This document shows, one piece after another, positions 8,707-17,084 of a stretch of 64,000 nucleotides of DNA. The notes beneath the pieces are model-generated. The model was given only the letters and a program-made list of their open reading frames with translations. It ran no database searches and was not told the origin of the DNA. How positions within the stretch are numbered: position 1 is the first letter of the stretch; each line of letters begins with the position of its first letter. The stretch spans positions 1 through 64,000 of the forward strand of contig JAFUBX010000008.1 in assembly GCA_017459985.1 (NCBI GenBank), in the 5' to 3' direction. Source of the DNA: Parasporobacterium sp. (GTDB lineage Bacteria; Bacillota; Clostridia; Lachnospirales; Lachnospiraceae). The position numbers and the translations under genes are program-made.

Positions 8707-9444
8707 ATGGGTTTATTTGACAAGAAATACTGTTCCATCTGCGGAAATCAGATTAAGCTTCTGGGCAACAGAAAACTGGAAGACGGCAACTGCTGCAAGG
8801 ACTGCGCTTCCAAACTGTCCCCGTTCTTCAGTGAACGCCGGCACAGCACAGTGGAATCCATCAAGGAGCAGCTGGCCTACAGAGAGGCCAATAAGGCGGA
8901 AGTTGAGAAATTCAATGTGACCCGTACCATCGGTGACGGAACCAAGGTACTGGTGGATGAAGATCAGAAGAAATTCCTGATCACCTCAGCCGGCAAATGG
9001 CGCGAAGCTAATCCGGATATCCTTGCCTTCTCCGATGTGACCGGATGCGAAACCAGGATCGACGAATCCAAATCCGAAGAGACCACCAAGGACAAGGACG
9101 GCAACACCGTCAGCTACAGGCCGCCCCATTATTCCTATTCCTACTATTTCAAAGTAAAGGTCTATGTCAACAATCCGTACTTTGACGAGATCGACTTTAA
9201 CCTCAATACCTTCTCTGTCACAGAGAAGAGTGTCGGCCCGCTGATCCGCCATGGAAGCGAGTACGAAAGCTATGCAAAGTCCCTGGATGAGATCAAGGAG
9301 ATCTTCTCCGGGATCCGGGAGAATGTCCGTGCCCAGGCGGAAGCGGCTGCGGCTCCGAAGGTTCCGGTCAAATGCCCCTGCTGCGGAGCAACCACCCTGC
9401 CGGATGCCAAAGGCTGCTGCGAGTACTGCGGTTCCGCCTTATAA
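8707..9444 (+). CDS. DUF4428 protein with N- and C-terminal zinc ribbons
   Basis: 245 residues. The N-terminus has CSICGNQIKLLGNRKLEDGNCCKDC, a DUF4428-type treble-clef zinc motif. A PH-like or beta-rich middle region follows, and the end has CPCCGATTLPDAKGCCEYCG, a zinc ribbon. There is no signal peptide. Such proteins are common in Firmicutes, with no known biochemical role. GAGGAGG precedes the ATG. It is followed by the DUF1846 gene after 40 bp, on the same strand. Confidence 0.8.
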   Translation: MGLFDKKYCSICGNQIKLLGNRKLEDGNCCKDCASKLSPFFSERRHSTVESIKEQLAYREANKAEVEKFNVTRTIGDGTKVLVDEDQKKFLITSAGKWREANPDILAFSDVTGCETRIDESKSEETTKDKDGNTVSYRPPHYSYSYYFKVKVYVNNPYFDEIDFNLNTFSVTEKSVGPLIRHGSEYESYAKSLDEIKEIFSGIRENVRAQAEAAAAPKVPVKCPCCGATTLPDAKGCCEYCGSAL

Positions 9445-9484
9445 GCCCTTACCGGACAGTAATATGTTTTAGAACGGAGTATTT

Positions 9485-10951
9485 ATGAAAACAGGTTTTG
9501 ACAATAATAAGTATTTGAAATTACAGTCTGAACACATCAAGGAACGAATTTCCAAGTTTGACAACAAGCTCTATATGGAATTCGGCGGAAAGCTTCTGGA
9601 TGATCTGCATGCCTCCAGAGTCCTTCCCGGATTTCACAGCGACAGCAAGCTCCAGATGCTGCTGCAGTTTGCGGATCAGGTGGAGATGGTTATGGTTGTC
9701 AGCGCGGAAGATATCGAGCACAGCAAGATCCGGGAAGATCTGGGCATCACCTATGACCTGGATGTTCTGCGTCTGATCGACGAATACCGTTCCCGGGGCC
9801 TGTTTGTCAGCAGCGTTGTGATCACCAAATACTCCGATTCCAGAAGCATCCGTCACTTTGAAGAACAGCTTTCCCATCAGGAAATCAAGGTATATCACCA
9901 CTATTTTATCCAGGGGTATCCGAACAATGTGGAGGTTGTGATCAGCGAAGACGGGTATGGAAAGAATGATTTTGTGGAGACCAGCAGACCTCTGATCGTC
10001 GTGACTGCGCCTGGTCCGGGATCCGGAAAGATGAGCGTCTGCCTCTCCCAGTTATACCATGAACACAAACGGGGGTTGAATGCGGGATATGCCAAGTTCG
10101 AGACATTTCCGATCTGGAATCTTCCGCTGGAACATCCGGTGAATCTGGCCTATGAAGCCGCGACCGCCGATCTGAACGATATCAACATGATCGACCCCTA
10201 CCACCTGAGGTCCTACGGAGAGACCACTGTAAACTACAACCGGGATGTGGAGATCTTTCCGGTCCTCAAATCCATGTTTGAGGAGATCTTCGGGAAAAGT
10301 CCCTACAACAGCCCCACCGATATGGGCGTCAATATGGCCGGCAACTGTATCAGCGATGACGGGATCTGCCGGGAAGCCGGCAAGCAGGAGATCATCCGGC
10401 GGTATTTCCGCTCTCTGGCCGGCGTGGCCGACGGCAGCAAAGCCATTGAGGAGGTCAATAAGATCCTGGTCCTGATGAAGGCCGCCAACCTGAATGTCAA
10501 CGAGCGCCGGGTCGTAGCCGCCGCAAGGGCACGGGCAGCCGAGACCAGCGATGTGTGCTCTGCCCTGGAGCTGGAAGACGGCACCATCATCACCGGCAAG
10601 ACCTCGGATCTTCTGGGGCCTTCTGCCGCCTGCATCCTGAAAGCCATCCGGCATCTGGCCGGGATCCCGAAGGACGCCATGCTGCTGTCCCCGGCAACCA
10701 TTGATCCGATTCAGAAGCTGAAGATCCAATACCTGGGAAGTAAGAACCCCCGGCTGCATCCGGAGGAGGTTCTGATTGCCCTTTCCACAGCTTCCGTCAT
10801 TGACCAGCAGGCCTCCCGGGCTCTGGCCCAGCTTCCGAAGCTGAACGGATGCCAGTTCCACACCACAGCGGCTCTTTCCGCAGTGGACAAGCGGACCCTT
10901 GGCCGCCTGGGACTGGATGTCACCTACGAACCGAAAAACATAGAGAAATAA
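9485..10951 (+). CDS. DUF1846 (UPF0371) family protein
   Basis: 488 residues, full length for the family, starting MKTGFDNNKYLKLQSEHIKERI. The middle segment TAPGPGSGKMSVCLSQLYHE is the conserved glycine-rich loop of the family. Structures exist for family members, but the reaction is not established; a nucleotide-related role is only suggested by the GPGSGK loop. It lies between the DUF4428 and metallopeptidase genes and may be co-transcribed with them. Confidence 0.88.
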   Translation: MKTGFDNNKYLKLQSEHIKERISKFDNKLYMEFGGKLLDDLHASRVLPGFHSDSKLQMLLQFADQVEMVMVVSAEDIEHSKIREDLGITYDLDVLRLIDEYRSRGLFVSSVVITKYSDSRSIRHFEEQLSHQEIKVYHHYFIQGYPNNVEVVISEDGYGKNDFVETSRPLIVVTAPGPGSGKMSVCLSQLYHEHKRGLNAGYAKFETFPIWNLPLEHPVNLAYEAATADLNDINMIDPYHLRSYGETTVNYNRDVEIFPVLKSMFEEIFGKSPYNSPTDMGVNMAGNCISDDGICREAGKQEIIRRYFRSLAGVADGSKAIEEVNKILVLMKAANLNVNERRVVAAARARAAETSDVCSALELEDGTIITGKTSDLLGPSAACILKAIRHLAGIPKDAMLLSPATIDPIQKLKIQYLGSKNPRLHPEEVLIALSTASVIDQQASRALAQLPKLNGCQFHTTAALSAVDKRTLGRLGLDVTYEPKNIEK

Positions 10952-10994
10952 TTTGCTGAGAACCTGCGTTCTGCGGGAAAGGAGTGATTCTGAG

Positions 10995-11717
10995 ATGTAT
11001 TCTGCCTATCGTACCGGTACCACATTTGACTGGACCTATCTGATCATTCTTGCGATTCTGTTCATCGCCTCTATGATCGCTTCCTCCTCCGTGCAGAAGC
11101 GGTACAAAAAATACAGCACCGTGTTTGCCCGTTCCGGGATCACCGGTGCGGAAGCGGCCAGAAGGATCATGGAAGCAAACGGCGTGACCTCGGTTCCCAT
11201 TGAGCAAAAGAGCGGAAAGGATCTGTCCGATTATTACGATCCCCGTTCCAACTCCATCCATTTGTCTGCCAATACCTACAATAACCCTTCGGTTTCCGCG
11301 ATCGGAGTTGCCTGCCATGAAGCCGGGCACGCGATCCAGTATGCCAAGGGATATGCTCCGGTGAAGCTGCGGATGTCCATCATCCCCTTCTCCAACACCT
11401 GCTCTAAACTGGCGATCCCGCTGATCTTCATCGGCTTCATCTTAAGCGGATTCGCTGCAAATCTGAAATTCATTGCCCTGATCGGAATCATTCTGTATGC
11501 GGTGGCTGTATTTGTTCAGCTGGTGACCCTGCCGGTGGAATTTGATGCCAGCAGAAGGGCTCTGGCCAATATCCGCAGCTGCGCGATCCTGGCGGAAGAC
11601 GAGATCGAAGGGGCGAAGAGTGTGCTGAGTGCCGCTGCCATGACCTATGTGGTCGCCATGCTGACTTCCGTAGTCCAGCTGATGCGGCTGCTGTCTATTT
11701 ATAACCGAAGACGGTGA
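10995..11717 (+). CDS. YugP-type membrane zinc metallopeptidase
   Basis: 240 residues. An N-terminal membrane helix is followed by HEAGH (the HExxH zinc-binding catalytic motif) in GVACHEAGHAIQYAKGYAP, then two to three further helices and the family motif LPVEFDASRRAL. These features match the YugP/DUF2268-like neutral zinc metallopeptidase family of Firmicutes; substrates are unknown. The start at 10995 follows AAAGGAG; an upstream in-frame extension lacks a ribosome binding site. The 3' end overlaps the tail of the pseudogene on the other strand by 23 bp. Confidence 0.88.
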   Translation: MYSAYRTGTTFDWTYLIILAILFIASMIASSSVQKRYKKYSTVFARSGITGAEAARRIMEANGVTSVPIEQKSGKDLSDYYDPRSNSIHLSANTYNNPSVSAIGVACHEAGHAIQYAKGYAPVKLRMSIIPFSNTCSKLAIPLIFIGFILSGFAANLKFIALIGIILYAVAVFVQLVTLPVEFDASRRALANIRSCAILAEDEIEGAKSVLSAAAMTYVVAMLTSVVQLMRLLSIYNRRR

Positions 11718-12057
11718 CTTTCCTCCGGCTGATGGGAACAAATTCCTCGATGCTGCAGGGTTCTCTGCCGTCAGGCACATCCGGAGTCCGCCTGGGTACT
11801 TTCCGTTTCATCGGAGTCCGTATCCTGTCTTTCCGATACACGTACTGCCGATTGGCTGCTCCTTTGGTGCAGAGTTTGCCGTTGCTTCCCGGAAATCCCG
11901 GCATGCCTTCGATCTTAATGACTTCTCCGTCCTTTACATAGACATTCAGTCCGCACTGGGGTCCCGGGGTACAGATATCACAGACCGAGTGTCTGATCTC
12001 AATCCCGGTTTCAGGCCCCGGTAATTTAGCCTTTAACGCCTTTTTCTGTTCTGTCAT
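11695..12057 (-). pseudogene. truncated molybdopterin oxidoreductase, N-terminal 4Fe-4S domain only
   Basis: The first ~85 codons (from MTEQKKALK) encode HSVCDICTPGPQCGLNVYVK...GKLCTKGAANRQYVY, the Cys4 4Fe-4S motif and following segment of the molybdopterin oxidoreductase N-terminal domain (CxxCx4-5C...C). Intact enzymes of this family run 600-900 residues, but here the frame ends after 120 codons with an unrelated tail, inside the 3' end of the peptidase gene. A GCAGGAG ribosome binding site remains, so the remnant may still be expressed. The catalytic molybdenum domains are missing. It abuts the repeat array at 12168. Confidence 0.75.
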
Positions 12058-12167
12058 GACCTTTTCTCCTGCCAAAAGCATCTCTCCGGATCCGATCCGT
12101 AAGAAATGCCCTGACCATACTGCTGATCCGATAATTTCCGAGGATGTTGACACAACCCAGGGGATTC

Positions 12168-12389
12168 TGCCGCAATGCTGCAATTTTTCGGCAGCCACTG
12201 TCGAAAATCTCACGCATTGCTGCAATTTTTCGGTAAAGGGTCTCCTGGAGAGTGATTTCTGCCGGAAAACTCACGCATTGCTGCATTTTTTCGTCAAAAT
12301 CCGGGCCTGCGAGGAGCATCTGCCGAAAATCTCACGCATTGCTGCATTTTTTCGTCAAGCCCTGTCAAAAACGTCGAGCATTGCGGTAA
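12168..12389. repeat. repeat family A, copy 1: 61-bp palindromic unit array
   Basis: The core CTCACGCATTGCTGCA recurs with CACGCATTG starting at 12211, 12272 and 12333, exactly 61 bp apart. Each core is followed by TTTTTCG and preceded by GCCGAAAAT or a variant. The outer ends are inverted: CCGCAATGCTG on the left and GAGCATTGCGGTA on the right. The interiors between cores are also related, so this is a tandem palindromic array, not CRISPR spacers. Related copies lie at 29.7, 31.0 and 46.9 kb. Confidence 0.88.
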
Positions 12390-12414
12390 CTGACCACAAT
12401 GCCCCCTCTGAACC

Positions 12415-12450
12415 AAAAGGCTGCCGCATCACAGGAAGCAGCAGCCTTTT
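12415..12450. terminator. bidirectional hairpin terminator after the first butyrate kinase gene
   Basis: AAAAGGCTGC and GCAGCCTTTT pair around a 16-nt loop. On the minus strand it lies about 80 bp after the butyrate kinase stop codon. Confidence 0.7.
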
Positions 12451-12533
12451 TAATCGTGTGTATCGTTGTAACATTCATGGGACAGGCCCTGCTATTTCGG
12501 GAACAGTTCCTTTCATGCCGCTGACGATTGCTT

Positions 12534-13616
12534 TTACAGTCGGCCCTCGACTTTTGTAAATTCCTGAGCGGTCTCTTCCCCGCGCAGAACACGCAGTGCC
12601 CCGAATGCCAGGGATTCCATTTCATTTTCGCCGCCGAAAATAGTAACCGGAGCGATCCATGAAACTCTGTCGATCACCATCTTTGTGAACATCTCAGACT
12701 TGGCAATCCCTCCGGTAAGAACGATTCCATCTACTTTGCCGGTTACGGTAACCGCAAGGGTTGCAATGTTTTTTGCAACGGAAAGCGCCATGGCTTCATA
12801 AACCAGTTTGGCATACTCGTCGCCGTCGGCGATCATCTTCTCAACTTCACGGGTATCGTTGGTTCCCAGATGATCAATCAGTCCGCCATGCCCTTTAATG
12901 GCATTCATCAGATCGCGTTTTGTGGGATAGTCCCCGGAGTAACACATATTGACCAGCTGATAGGTCGGGACTGCGCCGACACGCTCCGGAGCGAACGGGC
13001 CTTCTTCATCGCTGATTCCGTCGATCACGCGGTTATTGGAACGAAGAGTCAGGGTAATACCTCCGCCTAAATGGGCAAGGATCAGATTGGACTCTGCCAG
13101 TTTTTTACCGGTCTCCTGCTCCCAGCGGATGGCTGCTGCATGCATGTTCAGGTGATGGCACATGGATTTTCTTTTCAGGCTCTTCAGGCCGGAGATCTTT
13201 GTCAGGGGAATCAGTTCGTTCACCGTGATTCCGTCATAAACCAGGGCCGGAATATGGTTTTTCTGTCCGATGGCATATGCGATCGGTGCGCCGACATTGG
13301 AAGCGTGCGGGTTGTCCGGATTGTACTGCAGCTGCCAGATCATGTCCTCATTGATATTGTATGCTCCGCTGTTGATCGGCGGAAGCAGGCCGCAGCGGGA
13401 AACCACGCAGGTCAGATCTTCCGGTTTTACGCCATGCTTTTCCATAGCGTCGATTACAACATTCAGCCGGAATTCATACTGGTCAAATACATTCTCGTAT
13501 TTTCCCACTTCCTCCAGGCTGTGGGCAATGCTTTCCACAAACAGCGGATTCTCATCCTGATAAACGGCAATTTTGGTCGAAGTCGAACCCGGGTTGATAG
13601 CTAAAATTGTTTCCAT
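12534..13616 (-). CDS. buk: butyrate kinase, copy 1
   Basis: 360 residues of the acetokinase/butyrate kinase family: ILAINPGSTSTKIAVY at the N-terminus, SRCGLLPPI (family R-G motif), HASNVGAPIAYAI, AHLGGGITL, GPFAPERVG and VLTGGIAKSE. It phosphorylates ADP from an acyl phosphate, giving ATP and butyrate, or isobutyrate/isovalerate in related enzymes. AGGAG precedes the ATG. It is the last gene of the leftward fermentation cluster, separated from ptb by a 227-bp structured gap. The gap and the extra buk copies leave its exact substrate open. Confidence 0.93.
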   Translation of the reverse strand: METILAINPGSTSTKIAVYQDENPLFVESIAHSLEEVGKYENVFDQYEFRLNVVIDAMEKHGVKPEDLTCVVSRCGLLPPINSGAYNINEDMIWQLQYNPDNPHASNVGAPIAYAIGQKNHIPALVYDGITVNELIPLTKISGLKSLKRKSMCHHLNMHAAAIRWEQETGKKLAESNLILAHLGGGITLTLRSNNRVIDGISDEEGPFAPERVGAVPTYQLVNMCYSGDYPTKRDLMNAIKGHGGLIDHLGTNDTREVEKMIADGDEYAKLVYEAMALSVAKNIATLAVTVTGKVDGIVLTGGIAKSEMFTKMVIDRVSWIAPVTIFGGENEMESLAFGALRVLRGEETAQEFTKVEGRL

Positions 13617-13843
13617 ATTTTTCTCCTAGATAATGTTAGTCAAATGTTTCGCTGCAGGATGCCGCGGTGCCGCGGCGGCAAAAGGATACTTAAGCCTGCG
13701 CACCGCTTTGCAGCTTCGCTGCTTTCGCGCTGCTCAAAACACTCGGATTCCCGCTCCTTCGGAGCTTCATCCTCGTGTTTTGCCAGTCTCGCAAGTATCC
13801 ACGGACCGCTATGCAAGCATGCGGTCCGGACTCCTTGCTCGAC
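13617..13843. other. structured GC-rich intergenic element between ptb and buk
   Basis: The 227 bp hold nested inverted repeats: GGATACTT at 13683 with AAGTATCC at 13793; GGACCGC and GCGGTCC around an inner ATGC-AA-GCAT (13803-13828); AAAACAC with GTGTTTT around CTCCTTCGGAG. No reading frame with a ribosome binding site is seen. It would be transcribed between two genes of one pathway, so a folded RNA (processing site, stabiliser or attenuator) or an inserted repeat are both possible. Confidence 0.6.
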
Positions 13844-14764
13844 TCAGGCTTTTTTCATGTTATTAGCTGCGATAGCAGCTAAGCAGATGGACAGGTACTT
13901 CTCTTCGGAGGAGGAGCCTCTGCTGGAGAAGATGACCGGTGCCGTAGTTCCTACCAGGAATCCGCCCAGTTTGGATTTGCACAGAACGGACAGCATCTTG
14001 CCCATGATATTGCCGGCATGGATATCATGTGCCAGCAGGATATCACAGTCGCCGGCACAGGGGGACTTGAATCCCTTGAAGTCCGCAACTTCCTTGCTGG
14101 TTGCGCAGTCAAAGCTGATGGGGCCTTCCACGATGCAGTTGGTGATCTCGCCCCGCTCGTTCATCGCTTTCAGTTCGGCTGCATCCATGGTCTCCGGCAT
14201 CTTGGGATCTGCATTTTCCTTGCAGCAGACCACACCGACCTTCGGGCACTCATAGCCCAGCGCCACCAGAGCATCTGCGGTATTCTGGATGATATCCCGC
14301 TTCTGCTCCAGAGTCGGATAGGTGCAGAGTCCGCCGTCCACCGGTACCAGCAGCTTGTGATAGCAGTCGGTGGCATGAGCGGTAAATACGCTGATGGTGC
14401 TTCCCTTTCTCAGGCCATGCTCTTTGTTGACAACTGCTCTCAGATAATCGGAGGTCTCCAGCTTGCCCTTCATCAGGAAATCCGCCTTGCCTTCATTGAT
14501 CAGAGCCACAGCCTTGGCAGCGGCTTCCGCATTGTCCTTTACATCATAAATATTCTCTTCCGGAATGGTGATGCCGACCTGTGCGCAGACCTCCAGGATC
14601 TTGTCCTTGTCGCCTACCAGTAAGGGCTCTACGATGCCTTCCTCCATGGCCTTTTTGACAGCGCCCAGGGTATGGTCATCATTAGCGGCTGCAACAGCGA
14701 CACGGCTCTTGGTAATGACATTTTTATATTTTTCAATGATCTCTTCTAATGTTCTGTAAGCCAT
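13844..14764 (-). CDS. ptb: phosphate butyryltransferase
   Basis: 306 residues, the normal length for Ptb, starting MAYRTLEEIIEKYKN. It contains VAAANDDHTLGAV, DFLMKGKLETSDYLRAVVNK, and near the end GDCDILLAHDIHAGNIMGKML, all typical of the phosphate acetyl/butyryl transferase family. It converts butyryl-CoA or branched acyl-CoA plus phosphate to the acyl phosphate, which butyrate kinase uses to make ATP. It lies between a D-2-hydroxyacid dehydrogenase gene and buk, in one direction. Confidence 0.94.
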   Translation of the reverse strand: MAYRTLEEIIEKYKNVITKSRVAVAAANDDHTLGAVKKAMEEGIVEPLLVGDKDKILEVCAQVGITIPEENIYDVKDNAEAAAKAVALINEGKADFLMKGKLETSDYLRAVVNKEHGLRKGSTISVFTAHATDCYHKLLVPVDGGLCTYPTLEQKRDIIQNTADALVALGYECPKVGVVCCKENADPKMPETMDAAELKAMNERGEITNCIVEGPISFDCATSKEVADFKGFKSPCAGDCDILLAHDIHAGNIMGKMLSVLCKSKLGGFLVGTTAPVIFSSRGSSSEEKYLSICLAAIAANNMKKA

Positions 14765-14819
14765 ATATTAAATCCGTCCTTTCATCGGTTCTTTCGGGTT
14801 CTCCCGGAATCATCACAGT

Positions 14820-15806
14820 TTAGCGATTGACGACATTGATGGGCTCCTCACCCTTTTCCATACGCTCGAAGTTGTCCACAGCCACGGTCAGCATGGTAAT
14901 GAATGCTTCGTCGGTCATACCGCCGGTATGAGGTGTCAGGGTCAGTCTTGCAGCGCCTTCCGGGCTCATGTTCAGCAGCGGATGATCTGCCGGAACCGGT
15001 TCCGGGGAAAGAACGTCCAGACCTGCATGGGCGATCTGGCCTGCTTCCAGAGCCTTTGCCAGGGCCGCCTGATCAATGACCTCGCCGCGGGCGGTATTGA
15101 CGACCACTGCAGTCTTCTTCATAACCTTGAACTGCTCTTCACCCAGCATGCCGACGGTCTCCGGGAATACCGGAACGTGCATGGAAATAACATCGCACTC
15201 TTTAACCAGTTCGTCAAAGGGCAGATACTCGATATTCAGTTCCTTCTCCTGCTCCGGAGTCGGACGGAAGGTATCATAGTAGCTGATCTTGACTTTCCAG
15301 TTCTGCAGTCTCTTGGCAGCTTCCTTTGCGATGGCGCCCATGCCTACGAATCCGATGTGTTTGCCGCGGATCTCATGAACTCCCTTGGCCAGAGCATAGT
15401 TCTTGACATCTACGAAGGGCTCGGATTTGAGTCTGGAATCATAGTAGGACATCGTACGGAAGCACTCCAGCATCAGAGCAACGGTCGCTTCTGCCACTGC
15501 ATCTGCGTTGGCGCCTCTGTTGTTGGCGACCAGAACGCCCTTTTCCTTGGCCGCATTCACATCGATCATGTTGAATGCAACGCCTTCGGACTGAACCAGC
15601 TTCAGGTTCGGGCAGGCATCGAACACTTCCTTGCTGACACGGTGAGTTGCGTTCACCAGAAGATATTCCTTATCTCCGATTGCTTTGATCATGTCTTCAT
15701 CAGTATACGGAGCTTCCAGATAGGTGATCTCCCAATCCTCCGGAAAATGGATCCCGTATTTGTCGAAACGACTCTGAAGAACTGTTGATACGATTTTTTT
15801 GGCCAT
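14820..15806 (-). CDS. D-isomer-specific 2-hydroxyacid dehydrogenase
   Basis: 328 residues. The NAD-binding loop is GFVGMGAIAKEAAKRL. The catalytic triad is present: Arg in VVNTARGEVID, Glu in DVLSPEPVPADHP and His in LTPHTGG. It reversibly reduces a 2-oxoacid to the D-2-hydroxyacid with NAD(P)H in the cytoplasm. Between butyrate kinase and ptb, and downstream of the indolepyruvate oxidoreductase, a role in reducing branched-chain or aromatic 2-oxoacids as an electron sink is likely, but the exact substrate (glycerate, lactate, phenylpyruvate type) cannot be read from sequence. AGGAGG precedes the ATG. Confidence 0.9.
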   Translation of the reverse strand: MAKKIVSTVLQSRFDKYGIHFPEDWEITYLEAPYTDEDMIKAIGDKEYLLVNATHRVSKEVFDACPNLKLVQSEGVAFNMIDVNAAKEKGVLVANNRGANADAVAEATVALMLECFRTMSYYDSRLKSEPFVDVKNYALAKGVHEIRGKHIGFVGMGAIAKEAAKRLQNWKVKISYYDTFRPTPEQEKELNIEYLPFDELVKECDVISMHVPVFPETVGMLGEEQFKVMKKTAVVVNTARGEVIDQAALAKALEAGQIAHAGLDVLSPEPVPADHPLLNMSPEGAARLTLTPHTGGMTDEAFITMLTVAVDNFERMEKGEEPINVVNR

Positions 15807-15939
15807 TGTTTTTTCCTCCTATATATGTGCTTTTATAAACAATTTGGTTTCTTTAATTAGTTCAAGTTTACAACAGATACCCGTCCGCTTCAATCCCGTT
15901 TCCGGCAGGAACATTGCGGAAAGCAGGAAGATCCGGCAC

Positions 15940-17010
15940 TTACCGGTTATCCTTGAAAATCTTGGCTTCCTCTTCGCCCTTCAGGATCCGCAGCGCGCCT
16001 TCGGCCAGTGACTCCATCTCATTCTCGCCCGGAAGCACAATGATCTTCGCGATATTGCTGACCCTTCTGGAGATCCCCTCGATCAGATGCTCGGAATGGG
16101 CCAGACCGCCGGTCAGGATCACGGCATCCACCGGCTCATCGAAGATGGCCAGCAGTGTACCGATGCCCTTGCAGATCTGCAGCGCCATGGCGTCAAAAAT
16201 CAGTTTGGCATGCTCGTCTCCGGCCACGATCCGCTTGCCGACCTCCACCAGGTCCGCGGTTCCCAGATGGGCCTTCATACCTCCGCCGCCGTTCACCTTC
16301 TTCATGACCTTTTCCTTGGTCATGCCCTCCGTGAAGCACAGATCCACCAGATACATCAGATTAATGGATCCGGACCGCTCCGGCGAGAAGGGGCCTGCAT
16401 CGGCAGCTACCGTATCGATCATCTTGCCCTTCTTGTATGCGGCAACACTGATGCCTCCGCCCAGATGAGCAACGACGAAATTACATTCCTCGAAGGTCTT
16501 GCCCAGCTGCGCAGCTGCTTTCCGGGACATGGCCCTGCCGTTCAGGATATGGGCAAAGCTCTGCCGTTCAAATTCCGGAAATCCGGTTACCTTGGCCTCC
16601 GGCGGAAGTTCTCCTGCCACCACCGCATCGTAGATATAGGCCGGGATTCCCAGGGGCTTCGCGATCTGATCCGCGATCAGGGCACCCACATTGGATGCAT
16701 GAATATTGCTGGGCCGGTTGATCAGCGTATCCTTCATTTCTTCATTGACCAGATATCCGCCGGTCTCGATCGGGGGCAGCATACCTCCCCGGGACATGAC
16801 GCAGGAAAGCTCCTTCAGATCAATCTTCTGCTCTGCGAGATAATCCAGGATCAGCTTCGCCCGGATCGGGGTCTGATCGGTAATGGCTTTGCATCCTGCA
16901 AATTCCTCGCCGGTATGCTTGAATGTGTGGGTCAGCACCGCTTCCTCATCCCTGTATACCGCAATCTTCGTGCTGGTGGATCCCGGATTGATCACCAAAA
17001 TCGTGTACAT
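15940..17010 (-). CDS. buk: butyrate kinase, copy 2
   Basis: 356 residues with the canonical motifs VINPGSTSTKIAVY, SRGGMLPPIETGGY, HASNVGALIADQI, AHILNGRAM, AHLGGGISVAAY, GPFSPERSG and ILTGGLAHSE. It is the most canonical of the three copies. It yields ATP and acid from acyl phosphate. GGAGGAGG lies before the ATG. It lies 74 bp after the acyl-CoA ligase gene and 133 bp before the dehydrogenase gene, in the same direction. Confidence 0.95.
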   Translation of the reverse strand: MYTILVINPGSTSTKIAVYRDEEAVLTHTFKHTGEEFAGCKAITDQTPIRAKLILDYLAEQKIDLKELSCVMSRGGMLPPIETGGYLVNEEMKDTLINRPSNIHASNVGALIADQIAKPLGIPAYIYDAVVAGELPPEAKVTGFPEFERQSFAHILNGRAMSRKAAAQLGKTFEECNFVVAHLGGGISVAAYKKGKMIDTVAADAGPFSPERSGSINLMYLVDLCFTEGMTKEKVMKKVNGGGGMKAHLGTADLVEVGKRIVAGDEHAKLIFDAMALQICKGIGTLLAIFDEPVDAVILTGGLAHSEHLIEGISRRVSNIAKIIVLPGENEMESLAEGALRILKGEEEAKIFKDNR

Positions 17011-17084
17011 GTTTCCTCCTCCTTTTTCAAACCTTCCTATAAATATGCCTGTATCAATGGTCTGTCTCAGAATTCATAACTGTT

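Larger units (their letters stand above)
12058..12533. other. 476-bp intergenic region: remnant upstream region, repeat array, terminator
   Basis: It holds the leader of the truncated oxidoreductase, the 61-bp palindromic repeat array (12168-12389) and a bidirectional terminator (12415-12450). No gene is seen. Confidence 0.7.

Noticed and set aside
12168-12389. CRISPR-like array with ~35-bp repeats and 26-bp spacers
   Set aside because: The between-core segments are related to each other and to other loci, the cores vary, there are only three to four units and no cas genes are present.
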